A model generated the notes under the pieces. The model was not told the origin of the DNA. It searched no databases and saw only the letters and a list, made by a program, of their open reading frames with translations. This document shows, piece after piece, positions 26,948-35,198 of a stretch of DNA of 64,000 nt. The DNA comes from Pseudomonas sp. 6D_7.1_Bac1. GTDB lineage: Bacteria; Pseudomonadota; Gammaproteobacteria; Pseudomonadales; Pseudomonadaceae. Position 1 is the first letter of the stretch. Each line of letters starts with the position of its first letter. The position numbers and the translations under genes were made by a program. Location: NCBI RefSeq assembly GCF_025465945.1, contig NZ_JANLNW010000052.1:62001-126000 (forward strand), given 5' to 3'.

Positions 26948-26966
26948 TTATCGTACTCCAGAAACG

Positions 26967-26993
26967 AAAAAACCGGCTAGCGCCGGCTTTTTC
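26967..26993 (-). terminator. Terminator/attenuator hairpin just upstream of the NYN gene
   Basis: On the minus strand GCCGGC-GCTA-GCCGG type arms (5 paired bases, CCGGC/GCCGG) are followed by TTTTTT and then, within 20 bases, by the NYN start codon. It either ends an upstream transcript or attenuates the NYN gene. Confidence 0.6.
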
Positions 26994-27077
26994 CCCCTCC
27001 AACCAGATGGTCAAGCCACGCCGGTCATGAGGATTAGTTGTTGAGCGAAGTATCGCGTAATGAAGGTCGTAATGCAA

Positions 27078-27110
27078 GGGAACACAAGGGAACACAAGGG
27101 AACACAAGGG
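27078..27110. repeat. Tandem decamer repeat GGGAACACAA x3
   Basis: Three exact consecutive copies of the 10-mer, flanked by related AATGCAAGG and GGGGATGCAA. Such direct repeats can be iterons or arm-type sites of a recombinase. It lies 130 bases inside the right inverted repeat. Confidence 0.75.
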
Positions 27111-27236
27111 GATGCAAAGTGATTTAGCATTAACAAGCTTAAGTGCACTTTCTGTTCCGTTGCTCCCCCAACCCATTGATTACGAGCATGGCAGTTTTCG
27201 ATTGCAAGCCGCTACAGCTACGGTAGGTCAGAAAAC

Positions 27237-27257
27237 CTTAGCGTACGATTTTTTCCG
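27237..27257 (-). repeat. Right inverted repeat of accessory segment
   Basis: Contains CTTAGCGTACGATTTT, the exact reverse complement of 25818-25833, and continues with near-perfect pairing to 27257. Confidence 0.85.
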
Positions 27258-27276
27258 AATTCTGCACGCTCCCCCT

Positions 27277-27603
27277 TTAGTTGCTTTCAGGCTGCTGGTC
27301 TTCAGATTTGGTCTTTGTCCGGGCAGGTCGCGGGGTCAGGACCTTCACCACATCATCAATCACTGCCTTACTCATTGCCGTCAGATAATGCGCGGCCCAG
27401 GCGTGGCGGTCGGTGTCTTTTGAGAAGGCGGCATCCTCGGCGAAGGATCGGGCGAGGAACAGCAGATCGGAGGCCTGGGTCAATGCATCCGTTATGGGGA
27501 CGCCACCGCGGACGTTGAACAACGCTTGATCCGAGCAGTAGATGAGGGGGGTGAGACCGATGGTTTTTAGTTCTGAAGGTGAAGACGTATCTGTTTTGGT
27601 CAT
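27277..27603 (-). CDS. DUF3077/DUF6124 family small protein
   Basis: 108 residues, with AGGAG 7 bases before the ATG. The core LFNVRGGVPITDALTQASDLLFLARSFAED...HAWAAHYLTAMSKAVIDDV follows the pattern of Pseudomonas DUF3077/DUF6124 proteins (LF-x-V-x-x-G-x-x-x-x-x-AL-x-x-AS-x-LL). These are multicopy in Pseudomonas and of unknown role. The basic proline-rich end is variable. It lies just outside the inverted-repeat segment. Confidence 0.75.
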   Translation of the reverse strand: MTKTDTSSPSELKTIGLTPLIYCSDQALFNVRGGVPITDALTQASDLLFLARSFAEDAAFSKDTDRHAWAAHYLTAMSKAVIDDVVKVLTPRPARTKTKSEDQQPESN

Positions 27604-28011
27604 GGTCTTGCTCCTAGGTTCGAGGAGCTGCCTTTTTCGTTACCACACGAAAGGGTGGCAGCTGTACGCAGGGTGGTAAACCGGGAACCAAGGAAACCGG
27701 CACGCCCGAGGGCGTCCCACGCACAGCCGCCATAACTCGAGATCGCAGACAAAAAATGCCTGTGTTCGTGATGAAGGCGCTGTTGCGTTGGTTTCGCCGG
27801 GTTACCACACCCGATCGCTGAATGGTCAGCGACGTCCGGAGAGTATCCCGTCGAAGAAAAGCGCAACAAGGCATCAAAGTGCCCAAACGCGAGATTCGGA
27901 GTGTGCCTACAAGGTCTGCGGCCGTCATCCGATATTGCGACACCTTAAGTAAACGAAAGTAAACGCGGCTTCTTTGGGCGAATGCATAACCCCAAGGCAA
28001 TGGATATCCAA

Positions 28012-28098
28012 TGTGGGAGCGAGCCTGCTCGCGATGCAGGCGCCTCGATGTGTCAGGCAACCCGAGGTGATGCTATCGCGAGCAGGCTCGCTCCCACA
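28012..28098. repeat. REPIN, GAGCCTGCTC type
   Basis: Perfect 24-bp arms at 28012-28035 and 28075-28098, the same family as the element at 19447. Confidence 0.92.
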
Positions 28099-28136
28099 GG
28101 TGAACTGTGCCGTCCGGTCGAGCGGCGCGCGACATG

Positions 28137-28176
28137 AAAAAAGCCCCCGTTACCTTGCGATAACGGGGGCTTTTTT
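28137..28176. terminator. Terminator after alanyl-PG hydrolase gene
   Basis: AAAAAAGCCCCCGTTA pairs with TAACGGGGGCTTTTTT; on the minus strand it lies 15 bases after the stop at 28191. Confidence 0.92.
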
Positions 28177-28190
28177 GAGCTTGGCTCAGG

Positions 28191-29486
28191 TCACTGTTCC
28201 GCGACCTTGTCCTTGCTCTGGCGCTGCTTGATGGCGTCGACCAGGCGCTGGGCCAGGGCCGGGTAGTTCTCATCGAAGTGGTGGCCGCCCGGCAGCTTGA
28301 TGGCTTCGCCCACCGCTGTCTTGTCAGTGCAGCCGCTCTCGGCGATTTCCTCTGCGCCGTAGATGCACAGCACCTTGTCGGCTGGCAGTTTGGCCATTTC
28401 CGGGCCGGTGGCGGCTTCTTTACCGGCATTGCCGAGCCAGCCGTCGACCTGAATTTCGAAGTTGCCAGTGCGGGCGAAGGCCAGCAGGATGATTGCATCG
28501 ACCCGCTGTTGTTCGCTTTCCGGCATGCGGTTGTAGATTGCCGGCAAGACGTCAGCGCCGAACGAGTAACCCGTCAGGATGAAGCGTTTGGTGCCCCACT
28601 TCTGGCGGTAGTGCTGCATCAGTTCGGTCAGGTCGATAGCGCTTTGCTCAGGGCTCTTGTGCTGCCAGTAGTAGCGCAGGGTGTCGATGCCGACCACCGG
28701 GTAGCCGATCTTCGCCATTTCACCGGCCACGTCACGGTCCAGGTCGCGCCAGCCACCATCACCGGAGAGGAACAGGGTGACGGTGTCCTTGGCTTGGCCA
28801 GCAGGCACTTCGACCACCGGGATGTTCAGGCCGCCGTTGCCCTTGTCGGAGCCGACGAGGATCTTGCGCAGTTCGTTGTTGAGGACCTGTGGCAGGTTGA
28901 TGTCGTAGTCGCTGATGCTGGTTTCGGCATTGGGTTGGTCGCGTACGAAACCGGCGCTGGTATCGTCCGGGTTGTCGTTCCACGCAACCAGCCAATGGCC
29001 GTGAGCTGCACTTTTTGGCAGCTGCTGGGTGCAGCCGGGTTTTTCCAGGGCCAGGTCCACTGAAACGGCCTGGGACTTGTCGTCTTTCTGCTCGGCCAGC
29101 CAGCGCCAGGCCAGGACGGCGCCAGGGCCGATACCGCTGACCAGGGTCGCAGGGCCTTTGAGCTGTTGAAGGGCCGACTGCAGGGCGTTATTTTGCTGCG
29201 TGCAATCGGCGGGCAGGATCACTTGAACGATTTGCGCGGCACCGCCCTGGCTCAGGGTCATCAGTTGCTTGTCGCTGAGCTTCTTCTCTTCGTTCACCGC
29301 GACCACCACCTGGGCGCGCGGCGTGGTGCCGGGAATGACACGGGTCATCGCCGGGCCATCCGTCGGCGTCAGCAGTTCGAGGGTGGGCTCTGGTGCCGGG
29401 CGGTTCCAGTACCAGTAACCACCACCGAGGATCACAGCCAGCACCACCAGAGTGGCCAATACATACCGCCAGGAGCGTTGAATCAT
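28191..29486 (-). CDS. Periplasmic AcvB/VirJ-family hydrolase, alanyl-phosphatidylglycerol hydrolase type
   Basis: 431 residues. An N-terminal membrane anchor (residues 7-28) precedes an alpha/beta-hydrolase of the VirJ family: LFLSGDGGWRDLDRDVAGEMAKIGYPVVGIDTLRYYW and LTGYSFGADVLPAIYNRMP (G-x-S-x-G nucleophile) near residue 315, and GGHHFDENY with the His near the end. It overlaps the upstream synthase gene by one base. The same gene pair in P. aeruginosa (PA0919-PA0920) is an alanyl-PG hydrolase and synthase, so this protein probably removes alanine from the lipid. Confidence 0.85.
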   Translation of the reverse strand: MIQRSWRYVLATLVVLAVILGGGYWYWNRPAPEPTLELLTPTDGPAMTRVIPGTTPRAQVVVAVNEEKKLSDKQLMTLSQGGAAQIVQVILPADCTQQNNALQSALQQLKGPATLVSGIGPGAVLAWRWLAEQKDDKSQAVSVDLALEKPGCTQQLPKSAAHGHWLVAWNDNPDDTSAGFVRDQPNAETSISDYDINLPQVLNNELRKILVGSDKGNGGLNIPVVEVPAGQAKDTVTLFLSGDGGWRDLDRDVAGEMAKIGYPVVGIDTLRYYWQHKSPEQSAIDLTELMQHYRQKWGTKRFILTGYSFGADVLPAIYNRMPESEQQRVDAIILLAFARTGNFEIQVDGWLGNAGKEAATGPEMAKLPADKVLCIYGAEEIAESGCTDKTAVGEAIKLPGGHHFDENYPALAQRLVDAIKQRQSKDKVAEQ

Positions 29487-32128
29487 CAGCGTTTCACCAA
29501 TCCAGTCAAGCCGCCCGCAATCAGGGCGGCGGTATCGGCCAGCGCCACCAGCGGATCGAGTCCGGCGGGCACGGCCATGTAACGAGGTTCCCAGTCGGGC
29601 TGGAATTTGTCTTTGAAGCGGCGCAGCCCCTGGAAGTTATAGAGCTGCTCGCCACGGCGAAACACCATCGAGCCGAGGCGTTGGGTCAGTGGTGCGCCAC
29701 GACGGGGTTGCAGACCCGACAGCGGTACCATGCCCAGACTGAAGCGTGTGTATCCATGATTTTTATAATGTTGAATCAGGCCGACCATCATGAACTCCAT
29801 GGTCAGCTTGGGGGCGTCCGGGTGTGCACGCATCAGGTCGAGGCTGGCCAGGTCATGGCTATAGGTCTCGAGCAGGTTGGCGAACGCCACCGGGCGACCT
29901 TCAAAGTGAATGATCGCAATCCGGAAGTGCTTGAGGTAATCGTCGCTGAAACGGCCGAGGGAGAAGCCTTTCTCGCGAACATTCTTGCCAGTCAGCCAGG
30001 CATCGGAAATGACCCGCAGCTCCTCCATGGGGGCGTGACCCGGCTCGTAGATTTCCAGCGACAGGCCATCGCGGGTGCCACGGTTCCAGGTGTAGCGCAG
30101 GTCCTTCATCTCTTTGCCCTTGGCTTCGAGATCAAAGCGATGCAGGTCGACCCGGGCTTCTTCGCCCAGCTTGATCGCGGTCAGGCCGATGTCCATGTAG
30201 TACGGCAGGTTTTCGGCGCGTACCTGATAAAACACCGGACGGGCATGATGAAGGTCACAGAGGTCACGGAACTGCCAGATCATCTCCGCGCGTTGCTGGG
30301 TCGGGCCGATCGGGTCGTACAGGGCTACCAGGCTGCGGCCACGACGCGCATACATCAAGAACGCTTCGTCGTTAGGGTGGAACAGCAGCGCCTTATCACC
30401 GGTCAGGGCCAGGCCTCCGTCTGGTTGCGACGAGGCCATCAGGATTTTCAGCGCCTTATCCAGTTCTTCGGTGTCGGGCTGGTGAATGACCGGGCGCGCG
30501 GTGCGCAGCAACCAGGTCAGTGACACCACCACCAGCAAGACCGCCGCGCCGAGCAGCGAGCGCAGGCCGCGTGGGGCATCAGAGTCCAGGGTGAACTGCC
30601 ACCACAGTTGATGGCTGTACGGCACATCCTGATAGGCGAACAGCAGCAACCAGATCGAGGCGCCCAACACGCACAGGCTGGCCACCAGGTACAGCGGCGA
30701 GAATGGCACTTCGGTCAAACGGCTTGGGCGGTAGAACGAGCGGCGGAAGATCGCCAGCAGGCTGGCGGTCAGGATCATCAGGCAAGATTCTTCCCAGTCG
30801 AACCCTTTGAGCAGCGAGAGCACGGCACCGATCATCAGCAGAATGGTGGTCAGCATCCACGCGGCCGAGAGGCGACGGCGCAGGCCTTGAGCCAGCAGCA
30901 GGCAGAGCACGCCGATCAGGCTGGCACCGAAGTGCGAGGCATCGACCAGGCGATGGGGAATCAAGAAGCCGATATGCTCCAGGCGAGTGTCGATTTCCGG
31001 TGTGGCGCCGGAGAACAGCAATACGACGCCAGACAGGAACACCAGTATCGCCAGCACCGGCGCGGCCATGCCCGAGGCGGCGCGCAGCGATTGACGGGTG
31101 TTGAACAGACGTTGCGCTTCATTGATCAACAGCAGGACGCAGGCCACCAATAGCGGCAGAACCACATAGATCAGACGGTACAGCAGCAGGGCGGCAGCCA
31201 GTGGCGCAGCACCGAGTTTGTCGGCAAAGGCCGCCAGCAGAATCGCTTCGAATACCCCGACACCGCCGGGTACATGGCTGAGCACGCCAGCGGCCAGGGC
31301 CAGCAGATAGACCAGCAGGAAGGCGCCGAACGGTGGCGCTTCCGGTAGCAGCAGATAAAGCACGGTCGCGGCGGCTGCCACGTCCAGTGCGGTAATCACC
31401 AATTGCAGGAAAGTCAGGCGACGACCAGGCAGGCGTAGCGTGCGTCGACCGACGCGAACCAGCAGGTTGTCCGGGTACGGTTGATCTGGCAGGCGCCGGC
31501 GGTAGATGCCGAAGGTCAGTACCGAGCAGAGCAGCAGTACGGCGATCGCGATCCCGCCCAGCAATGGCTGTGACAAATTCAGCGCGCTGGAGGCGGACGG
31601 CAGGTCGCTGAGCGTCGCCAGGGCAGCGAGCGGCGGCAGGGCGCAGCCCAATGACAAGCTGGCGAACAGCGTCATGTGGGCGACTTCCGAAGCCCCAAGG
31701 CCGTGACGTGCATACAGGCGGTAGCGTACCGAGCCGCCGGATAGCAGCGATAGGCCAATGGCATTGCCGATTGCAAACGCGGTGAAGCCACCCAGAATCA
31801 TGGTGCGCGGCGGCAAACTCACGCCAGCGTAACGAGTGGCCGACCATTCGTAGCCGAGCAATATGATGAAGCCGGCAATAGTCGCGCCCAATGCGCCGAG
31901 CAGGGCCGGTTTCGGCACTTCCAGAATCGAGTCGTGCAGGGCGTAGAGATCGAGTTCGCTTAATAGATGGCGACAGGCAATCAACGCGATAGCGAACAAT
32001 AGCAACGTGACCGCCAGGCCAATGGGCTGACGGTACTTGCTGACCAGATCCAGCCAATGCAGACGAGTGGCGGTGATCGGTTGTGTCGCTGTGACGGTGT
32101 CTTGTGAATCAGACGAGTTGGCGCGCAT
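29486..32128 (-). CDS. mprF: Alanyl/lysyl-phosphatidylglycerol synthase MprF
   Basis: 880 residues from the ATG at 32128 (the TTG directly upstream is not needed). About 13-14 membrane segments fill residues 25-540, first the flippase part. A cytoplasmic GNAT-like DUF2156 transferase domain covers 550-870 (RRGRSLVALYDPIGP, GREVRVDLHRFDLEAKGKEMKDLRYTWN-like text, LGMVPLSGLQPRRGAPL). It transfers an aminoacyl group from tRNA to phosphatidylglycerol, lowering surface negative charge and giving resistance to cationic peptides. Pseudomonas enzymes use alanine. Confidence 0.94.
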   Translation of the reverse strand: MRANSSDSQDTVTATQPITATRLHWLDLVSKYRQPIGLAVTLLLFAIALIACRHLLSELDLYALHDSILEVPKPALLGALGATIAGFIILLGYEWSATRYAGVSLPPRTMILGGFTAFAIGNAIGLSLLSGGSVRYRLYARHGLGASEVAHMTLFASLSLGCALPPLAALATLSDLPSASSALNLSQPLLGGIAIAVLLLCSVLTFGIYRRRLPDQPYPDNLLVRVGRRTLRLPGRRLTFLQLVITALDVAAAATVLYLLLPEAPPFGAFLLVYLLALAAGVLSHVPGGVGVFEAILLAAFADKLGAAPLAAALLLYRLIYVVLPLLVACVLLLINEAQRLFNTRQSLRAASGMAAPVLAILVFLSGVVLLFSGATPEIDTRLEHIGFLIPHRLVDASHFGASLIGVLCLLLAQGLRRRLSAAWMLTTILLMIGAVLSLLKGFDWEESCLMILTASLLAIFRRSFYRPSRLTEVPFSPLYLVASLCVLGASIWLLLFAYQDVPYSHQLWWQFTLDSDAPRGLRSLLGAAVLLVVVSLTWLLRTARPVIHQPDTEELDKALKILMASSQPDGGLALTGDKALLFHPNDEAFLMYARRGRSLVALYDPIGPTQQRAEMIWQFRDLCDLHHARPVFYQVRAENLPYYMDIGLTAIKLGEEARVDLHRFDLEAKGKEMKDLRYTWNRGTRDGLSLEIYEPGHAPMEELRVISDAWLTGKNVREKGFSLGRFSDDYLKHFRIAIIHFEGRPVAFANLLETYSHDLASLDLMRAHPDAPKLTMEFMMVGLIQHYKNHGYTRFSLGMVPLSGLQPRRGAPLTQRLGSMVFRRGEQLYNFQGLRRFKDKFQPDWEPRYMAVPAGLDPLVALADTAALIAGGLTGLVKR

Positions 32129-32367
32129 CAATAACCTCTTGGATTGTGCGCGACAGGATGCGGGTATCCAGCCAAGTTACCAATCCCTGTAGAAAAAAAT
32201 AATCACAAATATTAACGCGTATCACCGAGCATCGGGGATTACGCACACTCAACTATAGTGGGGCTTGCCCGCGACTCAGCATAGCCTGATCTGGTGGACC
32301 CTGAAGAAGGCCAAAGGTTCTAGCACCTTGCCAGATCATTGTTGCGAAAGGACTTTTCAACAGATAC

Positions 32368-32399
32368 AAAAAAGGCCGCTCTTTCGAGCAGCCTTTTTT
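32368..32399 (-). terminator. Terminator of tRNA-fMet copy 1
   Basis: AAAAAAGGC-C-GCTC-loop-GAGC-A-GCCTTTTTT. The second tRNA copy has the same hairpin with the G-C pair changed to A-T on both arms. Confidence 0.88.
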
Positions 32400-32405
32400 G
32401 ATGTT

Positions 32406-32482
<77 letters not shown>

Positions 32483-32666
32483 TCTGTGTGGCGGCATTCT
32501 ACAGGCGATCGCTTGAGTGTCAACCGTTAATGCTCCGCTTGGTCAAATTAACGTTAATTAGCCTCGAACGGTCGCAGGTCTTAAGTTAAGTATAAGAAGC
32601 GCAACGGGTTTTTTCTCGGCTCTGGCGACGAGAGGGAAGGAGAAAAGATGAAAAACAGACACGCAC

Positions 32667-32698
32667 AAAAAAGGCCACTCTTTCGAGTAGCCTTTTTT
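32667..32698 (-). terminator. Terminator of tRNA-fMet copy 2
   Basis: AAAAAAGGC-C-ACTC-loop-GAGT-A-GCCTTTTTT, a compensated variant of the hairpin at 32368. Confidence 0.88.
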
Positions 32699-32704
32699 GA
32701 TGTT

Positions 32705-32781
<77 letters not shown>

Positions 32782-32998
32782 TCTGTGTGTCGGCATTCTA
32801 CAGAGGATCGCTGGGGTGTCAATTGCTAATTCAGAAAAATCTGTTCTTGTTCAATCGCTTAGCGTGTCTGGCAGGAGGTCTGGTAGGGCTTGAGGGCTTG
32901 CTGCACAAGGCTTTCAGCTCTATTGGCGGGTTGGTTTCGATTGAGAAAATAAATCCCGTGTAGGCGTTTCCTACCGCTAGTAGAGAAGAATTAAAGCA

Positions 32999-33014
32999 CT
33001 GGTGCTATATACAG
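32999..33014 (+). promoter_or_regulatory. LexA (SOS) box of dinB
   Basis: CTGGTGCTATATACAG fits CTG-N10-CAG with an AT-alternating middle, 67 bases before the dinB start. Confidence 0.88.
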
Positions 33015-33080
33015 TTGTCGGTGAGATACTGGCGATTCGTTTTCAGCTAACCCCTTTTCCTTCATCGAACACCGCCTTAT

Positions 33081-34142
33081 ATGACGCAGCGCAAAATCAT
33101 CCACGTCGATTGTGACTGCTTCTATGCCGCCATCGAGATGCGTGACGACCCGACTCTGGCGAGCAAACCGCTGGCGGTCGGTGGCTCGGCGGATCATCGT
33201 GGTGTTATTGCGACCTGCAACTATGAAGCGCGGGCTTATGGGGTGCGTTCGGCCATGTCATCGCGGCATGCCTTGAAGCTGTGTCCGGACCTGGTCATCG
33301 TCAAGCCGCGAATGGATGCCTATAGAGAAGCATCGAAGGAAATTCAGACGATTTTTCGCGATTACACCGACCTGATCGAGCCACTGTCGCTGGATGAGGC
33401 GTACCTCGACGTCTCTGAAAGCACGCATTTCGCCGGCAGTGCCACACGAATTGCCCAGGACATCCGGCGCCGGGTCTCCAATCAACTGCACATCACGGTC
33501 TCGGCGGGTGTGGCGCCGAACAAGTTTCTCGCGAAGATCGCCAGTGACTGGAAAAAGCCCAACGGGTTGTTTGTGATCACGCCGGATCAGGTCGAGGACT
33601 TTGTCTCGCAGTTGCCGGTGAGCAAGCTGCACGGCGTCGGCAAGGTCACCGCGGACAAGCTGGCGAAGCTCGGTATTGTCGATTGCCTTCAGTTGCGCGA
33701 CTGGAGCAAGTTGGCGCTGGTGCGCGAGTTTGGCAGTTTTGGCGAGCGTCTGTGGAGTCTGGCGCGTGGGATTGATGATCGGCAGGTGCAGAACGACAGT
33801 CGCCGGCAATCGGTGAGTGTTGAAAATACCTACGATGTGGATCTGCCGGATCTGGTCAGTTGCCTGGATAAGTTGCCGGAGCTGCTGGAAACCCTGAACG
33901 GGCGTATGGCGCGGATCGACAGCAGCTACCGTCCCGGCAAGCCGTTCGTCAAAGTGAAGTTCCATGATTTTACCCAGACCACGCTGGAGCAGGCCGGGGC
34001 AGGGCGGGACCTTGGTAGCTATCAGCTGTTGCTGACTCAGGCCTTCAACCGAGGTGGGAAGCCCGTGCGTTTATTGGGGATTGGCGTGCGCTTGCAGGAT
34101 CTGCGTGGCGGCTTTGAGCAGTTGGATCTGTTTGAGCGTTGA
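33081..34142 (+). CDS. dinB: DNA polymerase IV
   Basis: 353 residues. IIHVDCDCFYAAIEMRDDP carries the first metal-binding Asp, and LIEPLSLDEAYLDVS carries the catalytic D-E pair near residue 103. SAGVAPNKFLAKIASDWKKPNG and the little-finger domain follow. It is an error-prone translesion polymerase of the Y family. The protein ends LRGGFEQLDLFER, the beta-clamp binding tail. It is SOS-regulated through the box upstream and followed by a REP hairpin. Confidence 0.97.
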   Translation: MTQRKIIHVDCDCFYAAIEMRDDPTLASKPLAVGGSADHRGVIATCNYEARAYGVRSAMSSRHALKLCPDLVIVKPRMDAYREASKEIQTIFRDYTDLIEPLSLDEAYLDVSESTHFAGSATRIAQDIRRRVSNQLHITVSAGVAPNKFLAKIASDWKKPNGLFVITPDQVEDFVSQLPVSKLHGVGKVTADKLAKLGIVDCLQLRDWSKLALVREFGSFGERLWSLARGIDDRQVQNDSRRQSVSVENTYDVDLPDLVSCLDKLPELLETLNGRMARIDSSYRPGKPFVKVKFHDFTQTTLEQAGAGRDLGSYQLLLTQAFNRGGKPVRLLGIGVRLQDLRGGFEQLDLFER

Positions 34143-34153
34143 TCGTTAAAAGC

Positions 34154-34220
34154 AAAAGATCGCAGCCTGCGGCAGCTCTACGCAAGCGAAGTACGTAGCT
34201 GCCGCAGGCTGCGATCTTTT
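34154..34220. repeat. REP-type palindrome, GCAGCCTGCGGCAGC family
   Basis: Perfect 24-bp arms at 34154-34177 and 34197-34220 with extra CTACG/CGTAG pairing inside. The loop is only about 10 bases, so it can act as a transcript end for both dinB and the convergent lipoprotein gene. Confidence 0.88.
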
Positions 34221-34227
34221 CAAGCTA

Positions 34228-35181
34228 TCAATTGGCGCCTGGATCCGCCACTAATCGCCCGGCATCCTTGGTCAGCGACTTGAGAAACTCGCTTTGCAAT
34301 TCAGGATCATTGCGGGTCAGTTCGATGAGGCTTTGTTCCAGCTCGCTGGCTTCTTCTTCCAGGCCCAACTCCGACAGGCGTTTGACCCGATGCACCCACT
34401 GGCTCACTTCGTCGTCTTCGAGGTCGTCGTAAATCAGTGCGTGAGCTTCCAGCAGCTTGCTGCGCAGGGTGCTGCTGATCGTCAGGGACGAATCGGTGTG
34501 CACGTCGTCCTGAGCATCTTCGACAGTGATCTGCAGCTTGCCGATATGACTCAGGTCCTGCTCCGCGAACGGGCTGTCGAGCAGGTTCAAGCGCAACACG
34601 CCGTTGCGGTCGGTGGTGAGCTCGAAGGTCTGCTTGCCGGCCTTGACCTCTACCGGGCGCTCGTTCCATGGCAGGCTCGAATACTCCATGCGTTTATCAC
34701 GCTGGACTTCATCGATACCGGCCAGGTTCTGTTGTGCGCGACCGTGGGACTGCACGTTCATGAACGGGTTCAGCCCGTCGACGCCGTAGTTGATCCAGTC
34801 CTTGGTCATGCTGTCCGGCAAGTTGCCGAGGGCGAAGACGTTGGCGATGTTGGCGCCAGCGCCCGCCACGATCGCCAGCGCGCCCAGCGGGATCTCGTAG
34901 ATCTTGCGCCAGGGTTGGTAAGGCGTGTAGCGATCGTAGCGGCGGGTGACGTCGTACTCGGTGACTTCGAAGGTCTTCTGCTCGTGAATCCGTACCCGGC
35001 GTTGCGGCAGCTCAAGCACCTTAGGCTCACCGACATCGATCTGCAGGCTGTGATCGAGCAGTTTGCGCTCGATGCGTTCCTCGTGCTCGCTGCGTTGTGA
35101 CATCTGATTGGCGCAGCCGCTGAGCAACAGGGTGCCGCACAGGGCGGCACCACCGAGGCTTAAGGTGTTTCGCTTGAACAT
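34228..35181 (-). CDS. Outer-membrane type lipoprotein of unknown function
   Basis: 317 residues. The lipoprotein signal MFKRNTLSLGGAALCGTLLLSGC ends in the lipobox LLSGC (Cys23), and Ala follows, which favours sorting to the outer membrane. A short hydrophobic stretch (IPLGALAIVAGAGANIANVFAL) lies near residues 98-120. The last third is acidic and helical, with repeated ELE/LIE text. I do not recognise a named family. It lies 17 bases after proS and is probably cotranscribed with it. Confidence 0.75.
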   Translation of the reverse strand: MFKRNTLSLGGAALCGTLLLSGCANQMSQRSEHEERIERKLLDHSLQIDVGEPKVLELPQRRVRIHEQKTFEVTEYDVTRRYDRYTPYQPWRKIYEIPLGALAIVAGAGANIANVFALGNLPDSMTKDWINYGVDGLNPFMNVQSHGRAQQNLAGIDEVQRDKRMEYSSLPWNERPVEVKAGKQTFELTTDRNGVLRLNLLDSPFAEQDLSHIGKLQITVEDAQDDVHTDSSLTISSTLRSKLLEAHALIYDDLEDDEVSQWVHRVKRLSELGLEEEASELEQSLIELTRNDPELQSEFLKSLTKDAGRLVADPGAN

Positions 35182-35198
35182 GACTTCTCTATCTGGTG

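Larger units (their letters stand above)
26948..27276. other. 329-bp leader of the NYN gene and right border of the segment
   Basis: No gene seen. It holds the attenuator-like hairpin (26967-26993), three tandem 10-base repeats (27078-27107) and the right inverted repeat (27232-27257). It is AT-richer than the core genome. Confidence 0.55.
27604..28190. other. 587-bp intergenic region with REPIN and terminator
   Basis: The first ~400 bases are the upstream region of the DUF3077-type gene and show no supported coding frame, only short repeated TACCACAC/GGTGGTAA pieces. The rest contains the REPIN 28012-28098 and the terminator of the minus-strand gene that follows. Confidence 0.5.

Noticed and set aside
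27078..27110. Tandem decamers as a CRISPR array
   Set aside because: Units are 10 bases with no spacers, so not CRISPR.
29393..30523. 376-codon open frame opposite mprF
   Set aside because: Antisense shadow; Gln/His/Arg-rich text without any domain.
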